Assembly: GCF_040869045.1 (NCBI RefSeq)
Contig: NC_090321.1
Location: 34,469,426-34,533,425 of the forward strand
Source: Eurosta solidaginis
Lineage: Eukaryota > Arthropoda > Insecta > Diptera > Tephritidae
DNA: 64,000 nucleotides
Direction: 5' to 3'
A program made the position numbers and the translations under genes. Below the pieces are notes generated by a model, which searched no databases, had not been told where the DNA came from, and saw only the letters and a list, made by a program, of their open reading frames with translations. This document shows positions 10,280-20,681 of this stretch, piece by piece (positions within the stretch are counted from its first letter, which is position 1; each line of letters begins with the position of its first letter).

Positions 10280-10795
10280 GGAAGTAATCGTGTATTGAAG
10301 AGCGAATCATTCTTGCCAACATGGATTAATTTGAAAAGTGAAGTCTCTCTCGACAAATTTCTTCAAGCCTCTCATCATACCTGTCCAGATGTAAGGGTGG
10401 GAATCAGGGATGGTGTTGGGAGAAAATGAAATGGCTCTTGGAGTATTCGAGAGAAAAGTGCTCAGGAAGATGCATGTTCCAGTTAGCAATGACAATGGTA
10501 TGTACTCAAGGGGATAAATGCTGGGTTATATAAGCTTTAGACCGACATAAGCAAAGCGCAACGAAAATAGCCTATATGCTTAAGTCACGTTCTGGCTCAG
10601 AAATAATTCGTATCTGACCGAGCGTTTAGAAGCAAAGGAGAGGGAACTCCTCCATTGAATTGGGAAAGACAGGTGAAGAAAGATGGGCACATCTTTGATA
10701 CTTCTAACTGGTTTCAAGAAATACCAGGCATGAGATTTTATGTAACGGCAAAATTTCATAAGTCATAAAGCGCCCATCAATGATAATGATGAGTC
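10280..10795 (+). pseudogene. Decayed RTE-like LINE 3' fragment
   Basis: Reading across several frames gives pieces parallel to the LINE at 242-1084: an ERIILAN-like start, SLIIPV, then MALGVFERKVLRKM, and a degraded C-terminal part. The 3' end reads AATGATAATGATGA, a tail unlike the (TAAG)n tail of the young copy. Stops and frameshifts are frequent, so the copy is old. Confidence 0.7.
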
Positions 10796-10923
10796 ACAGG
10801 GTTGTTTTAAGTTTGTTATTTATTTGATTTTAACAATTCGAAATTGAATTTTTGAAAGAGACTCATTTTAATAGTTATATTCTTTTTTTGAGTTGAGAAA
10901 CTCCGGGTCAAAAAGTTATGCTA

Positions 10924-11585
10924 CACTCAGAGAAAAACGACGTTATAAAATCCAGCACCTCCGGACTCAATTCAAGATTTTCATGTCCTTACTTTTTTGT
11001 TTTTGAAAAACGACTGACCTGTTCTCAAAATAACAACCTCGTTCTTGAACTGACAACCATTTGCTTGAAAATATATTCTGATTGCATCATCAAATGAGAA
11101 GAATTTCTCAATAAGAGAAATACATGAAAAATGCATATTATGCGTTTTTTTTAATATTTGGTAACAGTAACAGTTTTTTTGTTATTAATATTTTCTATTA
11201 ATGACAAAAAATTATTATTAGTAAAAAAAAAATAAATAAATGGATATTAATTGAAAAAAATTACCTTCCCACTCCCCGCAAAAGATCAACCACAAACCGT
11301 TCTTGAATTGAGACCGATAAATGTTAAATCGACCATAAATTGTTCTCGAAGCGTGAGAACCAAAAATCTTAAATCAGCCCAAATAGTGCTTGAAATGAGC
11401 ACAGAAGGTTCACACATCAATACCAAACTGTTCATAAAATACGACCGGTGTGCTTGGAAAAGTTTTTTTAAAACAAGCCCATCGGTCACGAGTTAAGAAA
11501 AAACGTACTTAACAGACTTTTGTCAACGAATGTTCAAAATTTTGAGCTTGTTTCGTTCGTTTTAGAACGAGTTTTTCTCTGAGTG
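10924..11585 (-). mobile_element. TA-flanked MITE family, copy B (662 bp, short form)
   Basis: Same CACTCAGAGAAAAA termini and TA flanks as copy A, but in reverse orientation and ~300 bp shorter. The missing part is the central block carrying the tRNA-like segment. Aligned from both ends it runs straight across the junction that would correspond to about 4265 and 4560 in copy A. It is more diverged than the other three copies. Open frames on both strands at 11251-11496 are within the element and not genes. Confidence 0.8.
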
Positions 11586-11699
11586 TAGGTGAAAGTTTAT
11601 GTGTTACCGGGGATACCCATAGTATTTTCAAGGCGAATCATACATCCTTTTATTAATCCACCAATAAAAGTATAATCCGGCCCTAACTTTTTTAAGCCC

Positions 11700-12125
11700 G
11701 TAAGTAAAATATAAATCTGGCCTTTTATTTTTTAAGGACAGAATAAAAGTCCGACCCTATAACTATGAAATAGCTAATTCAAATGAAACGAACATTTTGC
11801 CACTAGATTTTTTTTAAATTTACAGATTTGAAAACTTGATGGTCATTTGAAGGTTTCTGTTAGTAAAACCAGAAATTTGTGATAGAAAAACTAAAAACCT
11901 TATAGTGCTGTACTTATACTTAACCATACTAAACTTGCATAAGTTCTTTGGCCATAAACCTTGATCCAATTGAGATATTGCCTTGAAATTTGATACTCCA
12001 CTTTCTGTTGAAACAAGAAGGATTCTGTATGAAAAAAATGTTTCTAATGGATCAGCTGTTCCATAGTTATAGGGTCGGACTTTTATTGTGTCCTTAAAAA
12101 ATAAATATGCGGATTTTACTTATAT
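11700..12125. mobile_element. Inverted-repeat element (MITE-like) with ~75-bp arms
   Basis: Arms at 11700-11775 and 12051-12125 are imperfect complements; the best part contains AAAAGTCCGACCCTATAACT and the flanking TTTTTTAAGGACA. The ~275-bp loop has no coding signal. A partial extra copy of the arm motif (AAAAGTATAATCCGGCCCTA) lies just upstream at 11665-11690, so the element may begin slightly earlier. Confidence 0.65.
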
Positions 12126-15100
12126 TTTCGAAAATATTTTATTCTAAAGGAACCTTATTATGAAAAGAATAACAGTTTGGGTGGCTGTTTTTTAAACATT
12201 ATTGGTACGTACATTTTTGTCTCATGTCTTTGGAAGAATGCTTATGTTTTCTACTTCTTCTGCTCACTGAAGGCAAATAGTCAAAACGGGATTGTCAAAC
12301 TTTTGTAAACAGGCTGATAAAAATTCACCCATTTATGAAAGCGAGTTATTGACTTTATGAAGTGCTCTTTATATCGAGGGCACACTGTAAATTTCTACAT
12401 GTATCGGGAACTTATGAATATACATATATTAAGGAGGTCCTTATTTTTCGCATTTAAGAAAATTAGCCGTGTTTTTTTTACACGCGTATACGTCACGTTT
12501 GCGCGTGAAAAAACGGCTATCCTCGCTAAGATAATGCTTAGGAGACCCATCTAGCGGCTGTGGTTAAACAACAAGCTACAGGAACAGGGTGTACCGAAAA
12601 GCGGAGACACAACGCTCTGATGGCCATAGGGTATACCATATAGCTGAATCAGTTGCGGTGAATTGTGGACACACATAGAATACATAGAATTAGTGTAGAG
12701 GGTGAAACAAAGACACATATTTCAGTTACATCTGAGTATAATGCGTATTGAAATTTAGTAGGACAAAATTTATGCGCAGCAATTTCAGAGGTGTATTTAA
12801 AGTTTGTCGCTTAGCAGTCCATATCAGGTTTAAGCGTAAACGGATATAAGCGTAAACGGATATACACGGCTATTAAAATCATTATTTACTCAAAAATACT
12901 GATGACGTATATTTTTTGTAAGGTGTTTAGAGGTCGCTAACGGAGGTCAAACTTTTGGAAAAAGCATTGTAATAATATAATGATAAAAAAACGGAAATGA
13001 AAATTTTTAATGCAGGGTTTCCTTTAGGTTAATGATCATCTAAGTTAAGAAAAGCGAAAATAGTAAATAGTACCATAAAAGAACCATGCGCCATACAAAA
13101 TTCAATCCACGGTAGCGACCTCTAAATATCCTTCAAAAAATACGGAAATAATTTCTCAGGATAGAGAACCAATTGGGGTGGGGTCCTGCCAAAAAATGAA
13201 AAAAAAAATTTTAAATTTGCGCATGTTTAAGAACCACCCTACTATGTATATATGTAAGTAAGTGTGCGCGTTAAGAAGCATTTAAGTACCAATAAACACT
13301 CACAGTGCTGTCGAATTATTTTTTACCATGCAAGACTTTCCAGTGCATGTACTATATTTTGCTAAGGTATGCCCACCAGTGAGCTGCAATTATTCATCTT
13401 TTTTTTTAGTAGACTTACCATTAAATTGGTATTAGTGCGTATGCAAACAAAGAATCTCAAGCACTTATATCCACTAACACACATTTACATAGTCCTGCTT
13501 CGTAAAATGAATAACCGCTCATAAGCCACGAAGCAGTTCAGTACTCAATTGACTTATTGAACAAGAAAGTCAACTGTGTTATACGAAAACACTCATTGGA
13601 ATAAGTAAGACTACAGTGGAATAAAATGAATAAAGTCCTATCAGTCTTCTGACGCTAGCAACACAACGATGTACACGAGACTAAACTGTATACAGTGTTT
13701 TACACACGAAATCAAAGTGCTACTGAGTTAAAGCGACTATAACATCAGTTTATACTCAAAAATGTCATATATGTTTGAGAGATATGTGTTACGGAGCACT
13801 CGTATGTATTTTCTATTTTATGTGTTAATCACTCATAGTATTTGTCTGTACTTGACTAAGTACACATTTAGACACAATTTTTTGGCTCATGACTAAGTGC
13901 ACTAATTTTATTAGTACTGAAAGCAGATCTCTGATGCCCACACACATGCATGTACAAATGTATGTAGTTGTGATGGCAACAAATGTTTTAACAAAGTGGC
14001 AATTCACACATTCAGCGCCGAAGATCATAAGATTGCACCGCCAAACAGATTACTACATATGCACACATCCTTAAATGTCCTTTATCATGCACTTAAAGTC
14101 AATTATATTAATATCGAGATCGCATTTTACTACACCGCCAACAGTTGGGCACTTCATTATTATTGTTGCTTATAATGCTGACTTGCATTGCCCAACTGGC
14201 GTTTGCTGGCTACTCAATAGAACTCTCTTTTGTCTATATACTTCTATGTTTGCTATTAATTGCTCATTCTATTCCTTCTTGCGGTTGCCCCAATAATGAA
14301 TGTACCCCATTTTTTTTTGGTATTTAAAAAATGTATGAGTACGTGTGTAATGTACATAGCTAATGTGGTTATAAAAGTTGTGAAATGAAAGGCGTTTGGC
14401 TATCACACTTGGCTAACAGTTAACAGATTGCGGTCAAATTTAGCTAATTAATTTGGTTTTAACAGCGCGCAAACATGAAGGAGTGATTTATTTGCTCAAA
14501 TATTTTTGGCCTTTCATTCTTTACTTTGATGAGGCAGCCAATGTCAGTATCAGTTGGAACAGACGGCATTTTTGGTAGCCAAACACACACACACAAGAAT
14601 GGTATTACAGCAGCAGCAACAACTGTGATGATCACTCTTTAAATAAGGCTTAATTAATCTTATTTTGGGGGAACAAAGAAAAGGAAGAATATAAAATGTT
14701 ATAAGAAAAAGATGAGCGTTTTTGTTATAGCAGTGAGTCAGCCTTAAGACAGTGTAAGTAAGTTTTCATTTGGCTGAGGTAACATCACTTTACCTGCCAC
14801 TACTTAGTATATTTCTCCAAATGCGTTTAACGCCTGCCCCTTCCTCTGGTGGTTCTACGTATTTAGTTGACATATGGGCGTTTGCCACATTTTTCACACC
14901 ACTGTTGCTTACTACTTACTTGCTTACCTCACACAACTTTTCTCACATTTATTAATAATTCGAATTTTGTTTGTTCTCAGAAGTCAAGGAATATCTTTTG
15001 GTGAAGGTCAACAATTTATGGAAAATTTATTGTGGGATTTAAAAGAGAAATGATTACTAAATAAAGCTTAGTGAGAATTTTAAGTAATTTGAATTAATAT

Positions 15101-15359
15101 TGAATTTATCGTACGCCTTCTAAACGTTCAACCAAAAATCTCTTCGCAGGTTATCGCGCCATACATTTATTTATTATTCTAAACGCTTATATAGATATTT
15201 AGTTTGACCGATTTCATATTGTAATCAATCAAAAGTTATTCTTATACCAAGAGCGCAGCTTCTCGCTAACGAAACTGCAGCTCGCTGAAGACTTTTCCCT
15301 TATTATATACAATTCAAACATTGTACGTAGTGTTTGCCGTAATGACTGTGATTTGATAG
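12126..15359. other. Gene-free unique sequence
   Basis: About 3.2 kb with no repeat partner in the window and no long open frame. It contains an (AC)n run near 14582 and many TATGTA/TACATA motifs, in the manner of fly introns or intergenic DNA. A 60-codon leucine-rich frame at 14145-14327 looks like a signal peptide but starts at TTG and is unsupported. Confidence 0.45.
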
Positions 15360-16430
15360 ATATCAGTGGGTATTGAGGAGTTATCGACTTTTAATCGAAG
15401 TATTATAAATTTGCTATCGCTAAAAAAGGTTGATCACCTTTCTTTGATAAACTTCATTTTAATCGACGAAAAGTTAACAATTTGTTATCGAAGTGTTACT
15501 AATTTTTTATTGGCATTTTATCGATTGCTTATTGAAAATTATTGATTTTTTATCGAAAAATTATTGAATTATTATCAAAAAGTTATCGATATGTTTCCGC
15601 AGAAGTTATCAAAAAAATTTTTCCGGTTTGTTATTAACACCCCAATAATAAAAAGTTATGGATTTGTTATTGAAAAGTTATCGATCTGTTATTGAAAATT
15701 GTTCGACATGTTATCGAAAAGCCGTCGATTTTGTTATCAAAATTTATCCAATCTCTACCTATTTGTATTCGAAAAGTTATCGATTATCAGAGTATTAACA
15801 GCTGGCAATCAGAGTGTTGTTACTAAAAAAATATCGATTTGTTATCGAAAATTTGTCGATAATTTATCGGAGAAATGTTATCGGCGTATTACCGCTTTGT
15901 TAACGACGACTTATCGATTTGTTATGAAATATTGCCGCAATGAGAGTTCTTTGATGATCAATACAGTACTGTATATTCGCGCGCAAGTATTTTCTTGTAC
16001 TATTCCAAGTGTTCTAGTTCATGCCACCTAAGGAAAGGAAATATTTTTAATAGCAGTGTTAGCGACTTGGTACAGAGGATTTAACCGTTTTACATATTTG
16101 CTGTCGATATCAAAGGTTGTTAATGAGTTTTTACACAAAAGCTATCGATTTATTATTGAAAAACGATCGATTACTTGTCGAAAGGTGGCCGATATCTTAC
16201 CAAAAAATATCGATTTGTTATCGAAAATGTTTCGACTTACAATCGGAGTGTTACCATTTGTTATATGCGTTTCATCGCATTTTGCTATCGAAATGTTATC
16301 GATTTGTTTTGAAAAATTATAAATTTGCTATCGAAAAGTATTAGACTTTAATCAAATAGTTTGTTAATGATATGTTAGCGAATTACTATTGAGTATTTAT
16401 CGATTATTTATCGAAAATTTTATAAAAAAT
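15360..16430 (+). repeat. TTATCGATTTG minisatellite, array 1
   Basis: Degenerate tandem repeats of a ~22-bp unit near GTTATCGATTTGTTATCGAAAA fill most of this kilobase. Open frames at 15699-16344 simply translate the repeat. The same unit recurs at 41463-42370 (same strand) and at 48265-48375 and 56640-56990 (opposite strand). The unit contains TATCGAT, which overlaps the DREF-type TATCGATA and BEAF-type CGATA binding sequences known in Drosophila; any binding here is speculation. Confidence 0.75.
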
Positions 16431-17204
16431 GTGTCAATTTGTTGTCCGAGTATTAGTAGTTAGGTATTTGCGCATTGCTTATTTTCTTCTGGTTCTTTTG
16501 TGTCTTGAATGCACTACAGCAACTGGATTAGTGTAAATATCCTGTATTATGTACATTTTTGCAGTATGGGTGTGTAGCCGATTTTATTTCGTCGGCTGAC
16601 ATGGGTGTTGTTGTTGTGCAGCATTTTTTTCACTAGCGACATAGGGAATATCTCCTCAGGCAATCCATCATCAAATTGTGGGCTCAGAATCAGCATATTC
16701 CCTGAGAGCTTCTTTGCTGCCTTCGTTAAAGTGGCCAGACAGTTCCGCTTCCTTAATATAAGCACTCTCTAGACATGGGATTGAGACGTTCCGTATGTCC
16801 CAGATTTACTGTCTAAAACTTGGTACTTCTACTGTTGGCTATTAGCTCAATACACTCGCATTCACGCCTATCTGCGTTTACTTTTTCTTTTTGTGAATAT
16901 TCACTTCATTCGACTTATGGTTTAAGTCACACACTCTCCTTCTTCTATTAGATCTCAGCGTGACTATTTTTCGGCTGCAACGTGACATTCTTCATTACAC
17001 CAGGTATTCCAATTCCAATTTCTTCGTGGGCGGCAGCACGAAGTGCTCTGAAGATCATAATCCAACTGCTCATACATTCTACCCTACCTGGTTGACTTGT
17101 GATCTCGAATTTTTGCTACGAACATCTAAAACACGGTAGGCGTCTAATGTAATATAGTCGATTGGGCTGCGTGCTCTTGGATCGGTTTACAGCAATGTTT
17201 TTAT
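16431..17204. other. No gene recognised
   Basis: Moderately GC-balanced. A TTGTTGTTGTTGTGCAGC stretch near 16604 resembles the tails of dispersed retroposons, but I could not match the rest to a family in the window. Confidence 0.35.
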
Positions 17205-17214
17205 ATTCATGCCT

Positions 17215-17476
17215 AATCATTCAAGGTTCGAATCGAGCTCAAGGCCAGAACAATAATTTTTTTCTAATGATAATTATTGTTATTTTTTAATTTTTCTAAA
17301 TTTGAAAAATTGAATTTTGTTTTTGGAATAGTAAGTAGAAAATTTTCCAGACAACCTGCCATAGCTGCGCAGATAGATCCATTTCGAAGGGTGCTAAGCC
17401 TTCATCATCAGTACGCTTTAGGCATGCTGCGCTAACCATTTAGCTATACAGCGGTGGTTTGTTTGACTGGCAAATT
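17215..17476 (-). repeat. Left arm of perfect 262-bp inverted repeat
   Basis: Read base by base, this arm is the exact reverse complement of 17493-17754, with a 16-nt spacer between the arms. The outer end carries GGTTCGAATC, which is itself a perfect B-box-like sequence on the plus strand. A transcript would fold into a very long hairpin. Confidence 0.9.
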
Positions 17477-18211
17477 AGGAATAGAAGTAGCAAATTTGCC
17501 AGTCAAACAAACCACCGCTGTATAGCTAAATGGTTAGCGCAGCATGCCTAAAGCGTACTGATGATGAAGGCTTAGCACCCTTCGAAATGGATCTATCTGC
17601 GCAGCTATGGCAGGTTGTCTGGAAAATTTTCTACTTACTATTCCAAAAACAAAATTCAATTTTTCAAATTTAGAAAAATTAAAAAATAACAATAATTATC
17701 ATTAGAAAAAAATTATTGTTCTGGCCTTGAGCTCGATTCGAACCTTGAATGATTTATCAATAGGCCGATAAAAACAAAAACAATTGTTAATAAACCATGA
17801 GCACTTGGGAATGTCAAACAAAGTAATTGACAATAAACAAAAATCCAGCATTATCAGTGCTTTGCACCAGATGGCGCAACACTGAATAAATATAGTTGGT
17901 AAAAAAGGAATAGAAGTAGCAAATTTGCCAGTCAAACAAACCACCGCTGTATAGCTAAATGGTTAGCGCAGCATGCCTAAAGCGTACTGATGATGAAGGC
18001 TTAGCACCCTTCGAAATGGATCTATCTGCGCAGCTATGGCAGGTTGTCTGGAAAATTTTCTACTTACTATTCCAAAAACAAAATTCAATTTTTCAAATTT
18101 AGAAAAATTAAAAAATAACAATAATTATCATTAGAAAAAAATTATTGTTCTGGCCTTGAGCTCGATTCGAACCTTGAATGATTTATCAATAGGCCGATAA
18201 AAACAAAAACA
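17218..18211 (+). mobile_element. Composite hairpin retroposon, locus 1
   Basis: A 994-bp insertion flanked by a perfect 13-bp duplication ATTCATGCCTAAT (17205-17217 and 18212-18224). Internally it holds one inverted partial unit, one forward unit, a ~120-bp linker and a second forward unit. Forward units contain a tRNA-like head with A box TAGCTAAATGG (17523-17533) and a TTCGA-containing B-box-like site, then an AT-rich body, and end at a CCGATAAAAACAAAAACA tail. No coding capacity. A structurally related insertion lies at 57530-58081. I read it as a tRNA-related SINE that was copied as a multimer; the family is unknown to me. Confidence 0.75.
17477..17785 (+). repeat. Forward unit 1 of composite retroposon
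   Basis: Identical over 309 bp to 17906-18214, offset by 429 bp. It comprises the hairpin spacer, the right inverted-repeat arm (17493-17754) and a GGCCGATAAAAACAAAAACA tail. Small frames in this unit are not genes. Confidence 0.9.
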
Positions 18212-18214
18212 ATT
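17906..18214 (+). repeat. Forward unit 2 of composite retroposon
   Basis: Second direct copy of 17477-17785, with no difference seen by eye. Its last bases run into the 3' target duplication, so this unit forms the true 3' end of the insertion. Confidence 0.9.
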
Positions 18215-18224
18215 CATGCCTAAT

Positions 18225-19099
18225 GGTAGACTGCACTTACGAATTTCTAGTTGTTGTAAGAATTTTCGGGGGTCAGATCATCGCATCCATTTTCATAACA
18301 ACAATTTATTTTTAATTTTACTTAAATTTCAATCAATTGAATTTTATCTCCAATCATAGATCTTTTGGCGGATTGATCCTTCAAAAACGACTAACAAATT
18401 GTCTAAAGATCTTTATCTATCGTACTCAAACATGATCCTGAAATTGTTTCAATAATTGATTTTGATACCTTTGTTGTTCTTTTTCTGTTTGCTGGCCACT
18501 CAAAAAGATACATACATACATACATACATGTACCACACATTTTGTATTTGGCATTTTTGTTTTAAGCATTTTTGTATATATTTGATTACCTTTTAACACA
18601 ATCCTAAATAAATAAATATGAAACAAGTTATAATGGCAGTTTAAGGCAATAAACACCTGTAATTAAGCGCTTTTGCGTTGGATATTATCGGTTGCCTTTT
18701 GTGTTGTTGTGTGTGTCGATTTCGATGTGAATATTAACGCCTTTCGTATGACTTTTGACAGCTGCATAGTGGCGCATGCGCATGGCCAATCAATACCTTG
18801 AATACATAAATAATGTTTGTTATTTTAATGAAGGAGTGTGAGCGCCGAAAAGCGTAAGATCAGTAGCATTGATATGCGACTAATTTTATGTGTTGACTTA
18901 GCGGCTGTGCAAACAAATTTACACATAATTATATGTTAAGGTATTTTAGTGTGACGTTTTATCGCTAAATTAATTAACACATCACATTTAAAAGCCAATC
19001 AACACATTTTAAAATATTGAATTTTTTTATGATTATGGACAGTTATTGCTTTTCGATATGTTGATTGCCTTTTCAAGCTAAATAAGTTTTTCTAGTTTA
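18225..19099. other. Gene-free unique sequence
   Basis: Fly-like non-coding DNA with a short (CATA)n microsatellite at 18508-18530. No repeat partner or coding signal seen. Confidence 0.45.
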
Positions 19100-20400
19100 A
19101 ATGAAAAAAAGAAATAAAAAAATTAAAAATATATATTGAAATAAAATATGAGCATGTCCCTCTAACTAAATAAAGAGAAAATAAATTAAAATTAAAATAG
19201 GATAGAATAAAACAAAATAATAGAAAAAATAAAACAAAATAAAAAAATTTTTTTAATAAAATAAAATGAAATGATGTTAAATTAAAAAAAAGACGAATAA
19301 ATAAAATGAAATAAAAAGAAAACCAATCAAATAAAATAAAAGAACAAAAAATATAAAAAGTATATACAATAAAATAAGATAAATAACTTAATAAAATAAA
19401 CTAAAATAATATTAAATTAAATACAATAGAATAAAATTGAATAAAATAAAAAAATTTAAAATTACAATAAAAAAAAATAAATAAAATACAGCAAAATTTA
19501 ATAATATGCAATCAACTAAAATGAAATCAAAACAAGTAAGGACGGGACTGTCTTCGGCTGTGCCGAAGACTTCATACCTTTCATGAATGGGGCTGAACAA
19601 TAATCTTATCCCATTCCAAATCTCCAAATAATGCACTGTATAAGATAAGAAATAGTGAATAGATGTACATACCTAAACGATTTTAAGATAAATATAAAAA
19701 AAGTGCAAAAACCCACTTATCTGAACGATCGGTTGTATGGGATATATATTATATATAGCTCCGATCGAAATCATTTTTCCATGAAATCTTCTATGATATA
19801 TTAGAATAAATATCACCAAGTTTCACGTTTTTATATTGGAAACTAAGGGAAAAATTGCCAAAAATCTTTCTATCTGAACGATCGGTTTTATGGGAGATAT
19901 ATGTTATAGTGGTCCGATACTACCGGATCCGACAAATGTCTAATATAATTCAAAAATACATCCTTGTGCAAAATTTTATTGAGATATCTTAAAATTTGAG
20001 GGACTAGTTTGCGTTCAAACAGACAGACGGACATGGCTATATCAACTCAGTTGATCGTCCTGATCAATTCGGTATACTTAATGGTGAGTATATCTTCTAT
20101 ATTTATAGGTATAAAAAATATAAATTAAAATAATATATAACAAACTTAAATATTATAAAATTAAAGAAAATAAAATAAAAAAGTTAAAAATAAAATGATA
20201 TTAAATTAAAAAAATGTGATGAAATAAAATAAAACAAAATGAAGTAAATAAAAAAAAAATAAACAAATACAATAAAACAACATAAATAATTAAATATATA
20301 TAAAAAATTAAGATGAAATCAAACTAAATCAAAACAAATGAAATAAAAAAATGATATAAAACAAAAAAAGAAAATAAAATAAAAGAAAGTAAAAGAAATT
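19100..20400. repeat. AAATA-type microsatellite, left block
   Basis: Degenerate (AAAATA/AATAAA)n with very few other bases, interrupted by an INE-1-like insertion at 19533-20092 and ended by the R4-like LINE. The same repeat resumes directly after the LINE at 24295. Confidence 0.85.
19533..20092 (+). mobile_element. Short INE-1-like element inside AAATA repeat
   Basis: Starts CAAGTAAGGACGGG and a hairpin CTTCGGCTGTGCCGAAG, the same layout as the start of the element at 6860 despite different stem sequence. Near its end it has CAGACAGACGGACATGGCT and a terminal TATACTTAATGGTGAGTATA hairpin. The interior is otherwise unrelated to the long elements. This supports a family defined by its ends. 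It is flanked on both sides by AAATA microsatellite. Confidence 0.6.
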
Positions 20401-20681
20401 AACCCCTGCGGGTTTATCAGATCCCCCATTGGGCGCGTCCCCCGGTGGCGGATAGGGGAAAGCCCGCCAAATATGCCGGGTAGGTGGGAAATCAAATACC
20501 ACCCGCGGACCAAAACTTGATAATGCAGTGAAAAGGGGTCTCTCTTTCCGTGCCTGGCGAGCACGCATTTCACAGCCAACCCCTTATGGGCCAACCACCA
20601 ATACGGGGGCAAAATGGTTCCTAATATACACATGAAGCCTCGGACGAGCATCGCAACGGTCAGGGGCGATGCGGGACACGA
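20401..20681 (+). other. GC-rich structured 5' UTR of R4-like LINE
   Basis: Strikingly richer in G and C than anything nearby. It contains a 7-bp stem AAGGGGT (20533-20539) with ACCCCTT (20579-20585) enclosing a GTGC...GCAC hairpin (20550-20564), as well as several CCC/GGG runs nearer the 5' end. Related LINEs (R2) carry an HDV-like ribozyme at the 5' end; whether this one does cannot be told without folding. Confidence 0.5.

Noticed and set aside
14145..14327. 60-codon leucine-rich frame resembling a signal peptide followed by a cysteine-rich tail
   Set aside because: The frame begins at TTG, has no conserved domain, and lies in a long unique non-coding interval; hydrophobic frames are common in AT-rich DNA.
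15699..16344. Three overlapping frames of 75-110 codons rich in YRFVIEK-like repeats
   Set aside because: They translate the TTATCGATTTG minisatellite; protein-level repetition only reflects DNA repetition.
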